A DNA stretch of 6,710 bases, taken from NCBI GenBank assembly GCA_020851855.1, contig JADZBY010000040.1, forward strand, positions 1 to 6,710, in the 5' to 3' direction. The notes beneath the pieces were generated by a model that was given only the letters and a program-made list of their open reading frames with translations, did not search any database and had not been told where the DNA came from. Positions 1-5,684 of this stretch are shown here, piece after piece. Each line of letters starts with the position of its first letter. The first letter of the stretch is position 1. Made by a program: the position numbers and the translations under genes. Origin of the DNA: Anaerolineae bacterium. Its GTDB lineage: Bacteria; Chloroflexota; Anaerolineae; Aggregatilineales; UBA2796.

Positions 1-54
1 AACGCCTGTTTGCTCGCCTACGGGCCGGATTCCGCGCCGTGGATGTGCGCGTGA
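1..54 (+). CDS. Possible 3' end of an upstream gene (partial)
   Basis: Reading frame 1 is open from the window edge to a TGA at 52-54 and ends in the residues LLAYGPDSAPWMCA. Its third codon positions are almost all G or C (15 of 17 by my count), as in the real genes here. The competing frame that extends the next gene upstream is less GC-rich at third positions. The stop overlaps a GTG at 51-53 of the next gene (GTGA), an arrangement typical of translationally coupled genes. Only 17 codons are visible, so no product can be named, and the stretch could be noncoding. Confidence 0.3.
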   Translation, partial: NACLLAYGPDSAPWMCA

Positions 55-548
55 CGAACTGGATGGCCCGCTACGGAATCTTGATCATGCGGCTCGGCCT
101 GGGCCTGGTCTTCCTGTGGTTCGGCGTGCTCAAGTTCTTCCCCGGCCTCAGCCCGGCGGAAGACCTCGCCACGCGCACGATCAGCACGCTGACCTTTGGG
201 CTGGTTGGGCCGGCGCTCTCGCTGCCGGTGCTCGCCGCCTGGGAGACGGCCATAGGCGTGGGCCTGCTGACCGGCAAATTCATGCGTATCACCCTGCTGC
301 TGCTCTTCTTGCAGATGATCGGCACGGCCATGCCGCTGGTGCTCTTCCCGTCGGAAGTGTTCACCCAGTTTCCCATCGCGCCGACGCTGGAAGGGCAGTA
401 CATCATCAAGAACGTGGTGTTGATCGGCGCGGGGCTGGTCCTGGGGGCGACGGTGCGCGGCGGCGCAGTCGTCGCCGACCCGGATATCGCCAAAGCGGCG
501 CGTGAGAAGGAGACGGTCCAGAACCACGAGCCGCTCTCCGTATCGTGA
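51..548 (+). CDS. DoxX/YkgB-like small integral membrane protein
   Basis: This is a hydrophobic protein of about 165 residues with four likely membrane helices. Counting from the longest possible start (GTG at 39), they lie near residues 13-35, 55-78, 82-103 and 120-138, followed by a short polar C-terminal tail. The first helix motif RLGLGLVFLWFGVLKFFPG and the last helix KNVVLIGAGLVLGA resemble the DoxX superfamily, particularly the YkgB/RclC (DUF417) branch. Members are poorly characterised; some are tied to thiosulfate:quinone oxidoreductase, others to oxidant resistance, and no catalytic residues can be read here. The start is uncertain: GTG 39 is the longest form, GTG 51 gives a 4-base overlap with a possible upstream gene and is used here, and ATG 63 is also possible. 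None has a clear Shine-Dalgarno. It looks unrelated to the nusA operon, from which it is separated by a repeat element and a promoter. Confidence 0.8.
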   Translation: MTNWMARYGILIMRLGLGLVFLWFGVLKFFPGLSPAEDLATRTISTLTFGLVGPALSLPVLAAWETAIGVGLLTGKFMRITLLLLFLQMIGTAMPLVLFPSEVFTQFPIAPTLEGQYIIKNVVLIGAGLVLGATVRGGAVVADPDIAKAAREKETVQNHEPLSVS

Positions 549-584
549 GGGGAGTCTGATAGGCCGGGGCAGTGCGAAGATGCC

Positions 585-723
585 TCACCCCCTGGCCCCC
601 TCTCCACGCCGAGTACAGCGTAGAGAGGGGGAATCGCGCCGCAGCAGGGCAAGCGATCTCCCCTCGCCATGCCGTCGGGGGTCCCCTTTGGGGGTGACGG
701 ACATGGAGAGGGGCCAGGGGTGA
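585..723. repeat. MITE/REP-like nested inverted repeat
   Basis: The outer arms 585-606 and 704-723 are reverse complements except for two single-base length differences in C/G runs; both read TCACCCC(C)TGGCCCC(C)TCTCCA from the outside in. Two further hairpins sit inside. In the first, 596-604 pairs perfectly with 623-631, and the stem continues through 606-609/618-621. In the second, 660-676 pairs with 696-713 with one bulge and one mismatch. The CCCCTCTCC module therefore recurs about four times in alternating orientation. No transposase lies nearby and I see no clear target-site duplication. From memory, similar C-rich palindromic elements are dispersed between genes in Chloroflexota and some other bacteria. 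It may also act as a barrier to transcription from the membrane-protein gene, although no U-tract follows it. Confidence 0.75.
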
Positions 724-761
724 TGGCGGTTTGGTGCTCTCGCCCTGATAGCCCCGTATTT

Positions 762-780
762 CACGTCTTGCCAAGACGTG
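762..780. promoter_or_regulatory. 19-bp perfect palindrome, candidate operator
   Basis: CACGTCTTG at 762-770 and CAAGACGTG at 772-780 are exact reverse complements around a single C at 771. A one-base centre cannot form an RNA loop without losing pairs, so a DNA site for a dimeric regulator is the better reading. It covers the predicted -35 hexamer (768-773), a position where binding would normally repress. The half-site AGACGT recurs in the palindrome at 808-817, about 41.5 bp away centre to centre. The regulator is unknown. Confidence 0.5.
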
Positions 781-796
781 CGGCGCATGGTATGCT
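768..796 (+). promoter_or_regulatory. Predicted sigma-70-type promoter for the nusA operon
   Basis: The -35 box is TTGCCA (768-773, 5 of 6 to TTGACA) and the -10 box is TATGCT (791-796, 4 of 6 to TATAAT, keeping the key T1, A2 and T6). The spacer is exactly 17 bp. TG at 788-789 gives an extended -10 (TGnTATGCT). The predicted start of transcription is near 803. This is the best promoter match I found in the non-coding stretch before nusA. A weaker alternative -10, TCTAAT at 870-875, has no good -35 partner but would start downstream of the terminator. Confidence 0.6.
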
Positions 797-807
797 TAGG
801 CTGCTCT

Positions 808-817
808 GAGACGTCTC
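808..817. promoter_or_regulatory. 10-bp palindrome sharing the AGACGT half-site
   Basis: GAGACGTCTC is a perfect palindrome lying about 5-15 bases after the predicted transcription start. It carries AGACGT/ACGTCT, the same hexamer as both arms of the palindrome at 762-780, in overlapping form. The two centres are about 41.5 bp apart, close to four helical turns, which would place both sites on one face of the DNA. It could be the second site of a repressor pair. A short palindrome in high-GC DNA can also arise by chance. Confidence 0.35.
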
Positions 818-821
818 TTCG

Positions 822-849
822 AAAAAGTGGGTGGCCCCCACTTTTTTTT
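822..849 (+). terminator. Intrinsic terminator in the nusA leader
   Basis: AAAAAGTGGG (822-831) pairs perfectly with CCCACTTTTT (837-846) across the loop TGGCC, and a run of eight T (842-849) follows the GC-rich part. This is a textbook Rho-independent terminator. The A-run on the left side means it could also work on the other strand, but no gene converges on it. Because it lies after the predicted promoter (start near 803) and 67 bases before nusA, it may act as an attenuator that aborts a transcript of about 45 nt. Alternatively it ends transcripts arriving from upstream, and nusA uses a later promoter. Confidence 0.75.
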
Positions 850-916
850 CTGTATTCGTGCTCGCGCGTTCTAATCTGGACCCAACCGTTGCCGTAGTGC
901 GGAGTTAGTCAAGGCG

Positions 917-2884
917 ATGGCAAAAAGCGAATTTACGCTGGCCTTCAATGAAATCACCGAGACGCATCACCTCTCCAAAGATATCGTGATCGAGGCGCTT
1001 CGCCAGGCGCTCGTTTCGGCTTACCGTAAGGACACCTCGGCCAGCCAGTCCCAGCACGTCGAGGCCGAGGTCGATCCGATCACGAACCGCTACCGCATCC
1101 TGGTCGAGAAGGAAGTGGTCGACTCGGTGGTGAACAAGCAGACCGAGATCGTGCTCGACGAGGCGCGCCAGCTTGAACCCAACGCCCAGCTTGGCGACAC
1201 GGTGATGGCCCCCGAAGAGACGAACACGAAGACGTTCGGGCGCATCGCGGCGCAGACGGCCAAGCAGGTCATTTTGCAGAAGATCCGCGAGGCCGAGCGC
1301 AAGTCGCTGTACGAAGAGTACAAGGACCGCGAAGGCGACCTGGTCACCGGGCAGGTGCAGAGCGTCAGTGGCCAGAGCGTGACGCTCAGCCTGGGCCGCG
1401 CCGAGGCGGTCATGCCCTTCAAGGAGCAGATTCGCGGCGAGCGCTACCGCGCCCATGACAAGGTGCGCACCCTGATCCTGGAAGTGCGCGACGGCACACG
1501 CGGCCCGCAGATCGTCGTCTCGCGCGCGCACCGCAACATGCTGCGCCGCCTGCTTGAATACGAAGTGCCGGAGATTTACAACGGCCAGGTCGAGATCAAG
1601 AGCATCGCCCGCGAGCCAGGCCACCGCTCCAAAGTGGCCGTGGCCGCGCTTCAGCCCGGCGTGGACCCGGTCGGCGCGTGCGTCGGGATGCGCGGCATGC
1701 GCATCCAGAACATCGTCAAGGAACTCAACGAAGAGAAAATCGACGTCATCGAGTGGAGTCCCGACCCGGCGGTGTTCATCGCCAAGGCGCTCAGCCCGGC
1801 GCGCGTCACGGGCGTGTACCTGGAAGAGGACATCGACCAGGGCAACACGGCGACGGTCATCGTTCCCGACGATCAGCTCTCGCTGGCCATCGGGCGCGAG
1901 GGGCAGAATGCGCGTCTGGCCGCCAAGCTGACCAGTTGGCGCATCGACATCAAGAGCGTGACCGAAGCCGCCTTTGACGCGATGGGCCGTATCACCGAGC
2001 CGCCGCTGGATGCCATGGCCGAAGAGCAGCCCGACCTGATCACCGAGGTCAACCGTATCCTGGACAAGAAACGCGCCGAGCGCACGGTCATGCCCGAGGA
2101 ATACCAGACGCTCAGCCGCTTCGTGCAACTTTCCGAGCAGCGCCTGCTCGAATCGCGGGAGACGGTGCGCTCCAGGCGGCGTAAGGCGCTGGAGAAGGTG
2201 CGGGCCAGCGTGCCGCGCGCCGCGTTCCAGATGGACCTGCGCGAGCTGGAGTTGGAGCGGGACATCGTCCAGGCGCTCACCACGCACAACATTCACAACG
2301 TCGGCGATCTGATGGTCCGCTTGCAGGCCGAGCGCGAAACGCTGGCCCAGGCCCTGCGCGACTCCAGCGCCAACGAGGACGCGATGGACGCCATCGACGA
2401 CGCCATCAACTCGCTGGTCGTCGAGGATGTGGAAGCGCAGGCCGAGGCGGTCGCCGCCGAACAGGCCCCGGCAGCGTCCGAAGCGATCGATGCGACGGCC
2501 CCGGCCACCGAGGTGCAGTCGGTGGGCGAGATCGCGCCCGCTCTGGCCGAAGACGAGGAAGCGCCGCCGGCCTTCGTGGACGAAGAGGCCCCGGCTCCGG
2601 CTCCCGTGGCCGCGCCGAGCCGCCCCGTGCGCCCCGCAGCGCCGCGCCCACAGCCTGTGGAGCGTGAGCAAGAGCGCCGCGAGCCAGAACCTGCGCCCTT
2701 TGTCGCAGAGAGCGAAGACGCCAGCGATTCGCGCACGGGCGGCAAGGGCAAGAAGGGGAAGAAGGGCAAGCAGCGCGCCCGCGAGCTGGTCTTCGATGAG
2801 AATCGTGGCGAGGTGGTCGCCCGGCGCAAGCGCAAGGGCGGTCGCGGCGGCGATTGGGGCGGCGGCGGGTTCGAGGAAGAGTAA
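917..2884 (+). CDS. nusA: Transcription termination/antitermination factor NusA, long C-terminal tail
   Basis: NusA binds RNA polymerase and nascent RNA and controls pausing, intrinsic termination and rRNA antitermination. Domains read in order: the polymerase-binding N-terminal domain (about 1-125, starting MAKSEFTLAFNEI); an S1 domain (about 138-192); KH1 with DPVGACVGMRG (250-260); KH2 with LAIGREGQNARLAAKL (323-338); a helical region (350-445); and a helix-hairpin-helix-like segment (about 448-502, containing THNIHNVGDLM) resembling the acidic-repeat domains of E. coli NusA. Residues about 503-600 are Ala/Pro/Glu-rich and look disordered. Residues 608-655 are Lys/Arg/Gly-rich and end GGGGFEEE. 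At 655 aa it is much longer than B. subtilis (about 371) or E. coli (495) NusA. The start follows GGAG at 901-904, a rather long 12 bases away. It appears to be the first gene of the operon; rimP, its usual upstream neighbour, is absent. Confidence 0.97.
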   Translation: MAKSEFTLAFNEITETHHLSKDIVIEALRQALVSAYRKDTSASQSQHVEAEVDPITNRYRILVEKEVVDSVVNKQTEIVLDEARQLEPNAQLGDTVMAPEETNTKTFGRIAAQTAKQVILQKIREAERKSLYEEYKDREGDLVTGQVQSVSGQSVTLSLGRAEAVMPFKEQIRGERYRAHDKVRTLILEVRDGTRGPQIVVSRAHRNMLRRLLEYEVPEIYNGQVEIKSIAREPGHRSKVAVAALQPGVDPVGACVGMRGMRIQNIVKELNEEKIDVIEWSPDPAVFIAKALSPARVTGVYLEEDIDQGNTATVIVPDDQLSLAIGREGQNARLAAKLTSWRIDIKSVTEAAFDAMGRITEPPLDAMAEEQPDLITEVNRILDKKRAERTVMPEEYQTLSRFVQLSEQRLLESRETVRSRRRKALEKVRASVPRAAFQMDLRELELERDIVQALTTHNIHNVGDLMVRLQAERETLAQALRDSSANEDAMDAIDDAINSLVVEDVEAQAEAVAAEQAPAASEAIDATAPATEVQSVGEIAPALAEDEEAPPAFVDEEAPAPAPVAAPSRPVRPAAPRPQPVEREQERREPEPAPFVAESEDASDSRTGGKGKKGKKGKQRARELVFDENRGEVVARRKRKGGRGGDWGGGGFEEE

Positions 2885-2956
2885 TGGCCGTGGCCTCAGC
2901 CTGCCCGTGGGGTAACGCCGGGGCCGGCTGGGGCGGTTGCTGTGGATGACGCCGTC

Positions 2957-3265
2957 ATGGACAAACGCGAAGGACAGCCAGCCGGTCGGAAACACATCCC
3001 GCAGCGCACGTGCGTGGTGTGCCGCGAGACGGCGGCCAAACGGGCGCTGGTGCGGGTGGTCCGCACCGCCGATCAGGGCGTCCAGATCGATCTGACGGGC
3101 AAGAAGAACGGGCGCGGCGCGTACCTGTGCACCCGCCCCGAATGCTGGCAGCGTGCGTTATCATCACCGGTGTTGGATAAGGCGCTCCGGACGACGCTTA
3201 GCGACGACGACCGGGCGCGCTTAAGTGAGGCGATGGCGAACCTTGTGCAGTCCGGTCAGCGTTAG
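2957..3265 (+). CDS. ylxR: YlxR/RnpM family RNA-binding protein (DUF448)
   Basis: This small basic protein (102 aa from ATG 2957) belongs to the YlxR family, found between nusA and infB in many bacteria. In B. subtilis the family member has been renamed RnpM, because it binds the RNase P RNA and modulates RNase P. Family signatures are the PQRTCVVCRE segment, the GKKNGRGAYLC segment and a following CW. Together these give four cysteines (24, 27, 63 and 68 when counted from the GTG at 2942) that could bind a metal. The start is ambiguous: GTG 2942 has the G-rich stretch 2930-2936 five bases upstream and adds five residues, while ATG 2957 has only a weak GGA. The gene lies 72 bases after nusA (57 from the GTG start) and 239 bases before infB. 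No L7Ae-like ylxQ follows, unlike in Firmicutes. Confidence 0.9.
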   Translation: MDKREGQPAGRKHIPQRTCVVCRETAAKRALVRVVRTADQGVQIDLTGKKNGRGAYLCTRPECWQRALSSPVLDKALRTTLSDDDRARLSEAMANLVQSGQR

Positions 3266-3504
3266 CCCGGCATGAAGTCGGCATGAACACCGCAATGGCG
3301 CAAATGCCCTTCTGCGCGTCCAGCCCGGCCAGCGGAAACGGTGGCTACCGGGCTGCGCAGACGACTGTGACGCGAACGATAGGATTGAGCACCGTGGTCG
3401 CATGGCGCTGTCTTGTGGCGTGGGGACGATGTAACGCCTCGTAGTTGCCCCCGCCAAAGGCCCCTGCCGTGTGGCCCTACTGGGAGCATGGGAGGGTTGC
3501 CTAG
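3266..3504 (+). promoter_or_regulatory. Structured 239-base gap ahead of infB, possible leader RNA
   Basis: No convincing gene fits here. Main structure: TCTGCGC (3311-3317) pairs with GCGCAGA (3355-3361), then after a four-base bulge AGCCCGG (3322-3328) pairs with CCGGGCT (3348-3354), giving 14 strong pairs capped by a loop with weaker CCA/TGG pairing. A second, weaker fold is GGGGACGA (3422-3429) against TCGT (3439-3442) and CCCC (3448-3451). Near the start, CGGCATGAA occurs twice, at 3268-3276 and 3279-3287. The gap ends in a strong Shine-Dalgarno, GGAGG (3491-3495), nine bases from the infB ATG. I see no tRNA and no terminator U-tract, and do not recognise a known RNA family. It may be a translational leader, an RNA processing site or decayed sequence. 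Confidence 0.4.
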
Positions 3505-5286
3505 ATGGCAAAAGAACGCCAGATTATTGAAGTCCCCGAATACCTCACGGTCCGTGAGCTTGCTACTCTGATCTCGGCCAGCCCGATCGAAGTCATGAAA
3601 CAGCTGATCGGCAACGGGATCATGGCTGGCATTAACCAGCAGATCGACTACGACACCGCCGCCATCGTCATCGACGGGATGGGCTACGAAGCGCGCCCGG
3701 TGATGACGTCGCAGGCCGCGGTTGAAGAACAGGAAGACCTGCCCGCCTGGAAGCGGATTTACGCCAACGAAGACCCGCGCAGCCTGCAACCGCGCCCGCC
3801 GGTGGTGACCATCCTCGGCCACGTCGATCACGGCAAAACCAGCCTGCTGGACGTAATCCGCAAGGCAAATGTGGCGGGCGGTGAGGCGGGCGGCATTACC
3901 CAGCACATCGGCGCGTATCAGGTCGTGCACAACGGGCGCAAGATCACCTTCCTGGACACGCCCGGCCACTCGGCCTTCACCGCCATGCGGGCGCGCGGCG
4001 CTCAGGGCGCGGACATTGCCGTTCTGGTGGTCGCCGCCGACGACGGCGTGATGCCCACCACGCGCGAGGCGTACAACCATGCCCGCGCGGCGCACGTGCC
4101 CATCGTGGTCGCCCTGAACAAGATCGACAAGCGGAATGCCAACCCCGACCGCGTCAAGCAGGAATTGTCCGATCTGGGCCTCGTGCCCGACGACTGGGGC
4201 GGCACCACGCTGGTGGTTCCGGTATCGGCGCGCGAGAAGATCGGCATCGATGACCTGCTGGAAGCCATCCTGCTCACCGCCGACGAGACGGACATCCGCG
4301 CCAACCCGAAGGGCAAAGTGACCGGGACGGTCATCGAGGCGCGCGTAGAGAAGGCGCGCGGCGTGCTGGCGACGCTGCTCGTGCAGAACGGCACGCTGAA
4401 GACCGGCGACATCGTCGTTGTCGGCACCACCGAGGGCCGCATCCGCGCTATGTTCGACGAGACGGGCCGCACCGTGCGTGAAGCGTCGCCGTCCACGCCC
4501 GTGCAGGTCATGGGGCTGGCCGGAATGCCGGCGGCGGGCGATGTGTTCATGGTTGCGCCGTCGGAAAAGGAAGCGCGCGCCATTGTGGCGGAACGAGTCG
4601 CGGCCAACCGGCCCACCGACCGTGAAGCGCCTCGCATCACGCTGGAAGACTTTTTCAAGCGCGTGCAAGAGGGCGAGGCCAAAGAGCTGCTCATGATCCT
4701 CAAGGTGGACGTGCAAGGCTCGCTCGACCCGATCGTGAACTCGCTCAACGAGCTGAAGGCGGGCGTCATTGCGCCGCGAATCCTGCACGCCGAGACGGGC
4801 AATATCAGCGAAAACGACGTGAACCTTGCCGTGTCCACGGGCGCGATCCTCATCGGCTTCAACGTGGATGCGGACGGCGCGGCGCGGCGGCTTGCCGAGG
4901 CGAACGGCGTCGAGATTCGCACCTACGACGTGATTTACATGCTGCTTGAGGATATCGAGAAGGCGCTCAAGGGCATGTTGGAGCCGGTCTATGAAGACCG
5001 CGTGATCGGTGTGGCCGACGTGCGCCGCATCTTCAAGATTCCGCGCGTGGGCAAGATCGCGGGCTGTTATGTGCGCGACGGCGAAATCCGCCGCAACGCC
5101 AAGGTCCGCGTCCGCCGTGGCCGCGAGGTGCTGGCCGATGGTCTGACTGTCGGGTCGCTGAAGCGCGAGACGGAAGACGTGCGCGAGGTGCGAGCCGGTT
5201 TCGAGTGCGGCATCGCCGTCGAGGGCTTCGAAGACTTCCAGCCCGGCGACCAGATCGAGTTCCTGGTACGCGAGCGCGTGAGCTGA
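3505..5286 (+). CDS. infB: Translation initiation factor IF-2, minimal form
   Basis: IF2 is the GTPase that places fMet-tRNA on the 30S subunit and promotes 50S joining. One IF2N module is seen at about residues 9-62. The G domain follows with G1 GHVDHGKT (105-112), G2 GGIT (129-132), G3 DTPGH (151-155, with the catalytic His155), G4 NKID (205-208) and G5 SAR (241-243). Domain II (about 270-355), domain III (about 375-480) and the C-terminal fMet-tRNA-binding domain (about 490-593) complete the protein. All GTPase motifs are intact. At 593 aa it lacks the long charged N-terminal region of E. coli IF2 (890 aa) and is close to Thermus size. The start is secure: GGAGG lies nine bases upstream and MAKERQIIEVPEYLTVREL begins the IF2N fold directly. 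rbfA follows after 23 bases, indicating cotranscription. Confidence 0.98.
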   Translation: MAKERQIIEVPEYLTVRELATLISASPIEVMKQLIGNGIMAGINQQIDYDTAAIVIDGMGYEARPVMTSQAAVEEQEDLPAWKRIYANEDPRSLQPRPPVVTILGHVDHGKTSLLDVIRKANVAGGEAGGITQHIGAYQVVHNGRKITFLDTPGHSAFTAMRARGAQGADIAVLVVAADDGVMPTTREAYNHARAAHVPIVVALNKIDKRNANPDRVKQELSDLGLVPDDWGGTTLVVPVSAREKIGIDDLLEAILLTADETDIRANPKGKVTGTVIEARVEKARGVLATLLVQNGTLKTGDIVVVGTTEGRIRAMFDETGRTVREASPSTPVQVMGLAGMPAAGDVFMVAPSEKEARAIVAERVAANRPTDREAPRITLEDFFKRVQEGEAKELLMILKVDVQGSLDPIVNSLNELKAGVIAPRILHAETGNISENDVNLAVSTGAILIGFNVDADGAARRLAEANGVEIRTYDVIYMLLEDIEKALKGMLEPVYEDRVIGVADVRRIFKIPRVGKIAGCYVRDGEIRRNAKVRVRRGREVLADGLTVGSLKRETEDVREVRAGFECGIAVEGFEDFQPGDQIEFLVRERVS

Positions 5287-5309
5287 GCGGCGGGTGAGGT
5301 GAGGCGACC

Positions 5310-5684
5310 GTGACCACTCTGAAACAGGAGCGCATGGCGGAGCGCATTCGCGAGATTCTCAGCACGCTGCTGCTGCTGGAAGTCAACGATCCGGCGCTGG
5401 GCGGCGTGACCGTCACCGAGGTGAAGCTCGACCGCGAGCTGGAATACGCCGACGTGTACGTGAACGCGCTTGGCGACGAAGAATCCGAGCAGGAAGTCAT
5501 GGCCGGCTTGCGCCGCGCACACGGCTTCCTGCGCCGTGAGGTGGGCAAGCGCATCAGCGTGCGCCGCACGCCGGAACTACGTTTCCACTGGGATGAAATG
5601 CTCGACCGCGCCGCGTCGCTCGAAGACACGCTCGATCAGCTCGATATCCCGCCCGCATCCGACGACGAGGACGAGGGTTCATGA
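5310..5684 (+). CDS. rbfA: 30S ribosome-binding factor RbfA
   Basis: RbfA is a single-domain KH protein that binds the immature 30S subunit near 16S rRNA helix 1 and supports late maturation and cold adaptation. The 124-aa sequence shows the whole family pattern: QERMAERIREILSTLL at the N-terminus, EVNDP (24-28), VTVTEVKLDRELEYADVYV (33-51), the interhelical AxG kink of this KH fold as A70-H71-G72 within RRAHGFLRREVGKRI, and RRTPELRFHWDEML (85-98). The tail is acidic (SDDEDEGS). The start is GTG 5310, preceded by the good Shine-Dalgarno GAGGTGAGG (5296-5304). Its TGA overlaps the next gene's ATG by four bases, so the two are probably translationally coupled. Confidence 0.95.
   Translation: MTTLKQERMAERIREILSTLLLLEVNDPALGGVTVTEVKLDRELEYADVYVNALGDEESEQEVMAGLRRAHGFLRREVGKRISVRRTPELRFHWDEMLDRAASLEDTLDQLDIPPASDDEDEGS

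Noticed and set aside
502..723. A 73-codon + strand frame overlapping the end of the membrane-protein gene and the inverted repeat
   Set aside because: It reads through both halves of the palindromic element and gives an Arg/Ser/Pro-rich product. It is a by-product of the repeat.
585..723. CRISPR-like or tRNA-like interpretation of the repeats before nusA
   Set aside because: The units alternate in orientation, differ in spacing and lack regular spacers; no cloverleaf or T-loop motif is present. A MITE/REP-type element fits better.
870..875. TCTAAT as the -10 of the main nusA promoter
   Set aside because: It matches five of six consensus bases, but no acceptable -35 lies 16-18 bases upstream, where the terminator T-run and following bases sit. 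It is kept only as a secondary possibility.
905..2995. A 696-codon open frame on the minus strand covering all of nusA
   Set aside because: It is the antisense shadow of a high-GC gene with strong codon bias. Its product is Arg/His/Leu/Ala-rich with no recognisable domain, while nusA on the + strand is unmistakable.
3311..3361. Hairpin considered as a Rho-independent terminator of the nusA-ylxR message
   Set aside because: No T-run follows the stem, so it is better described as leader structure or a processing site.
3283..3444. A 53-codon + strand ORF (starting MNTAMAQMPFC) in the gap before infB
   Set aside because: It has no Shine-Dalgarno, weaker third-position GC than its neighbours and no recognisable family, and the strong stem-loop at 3311-3361 explains much of its sequence. 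It could be real but is not supported.
3262..4788. A 508-codon open frame on the minus strand across the infB leader and most of infB
   Set aside because: Its composition has the same antisense pattern (Arg, His, Ala, Val, Gly and Asp rich), with no family resemblance. The opposite strand encodes IF2 with all its GTPase motifs.
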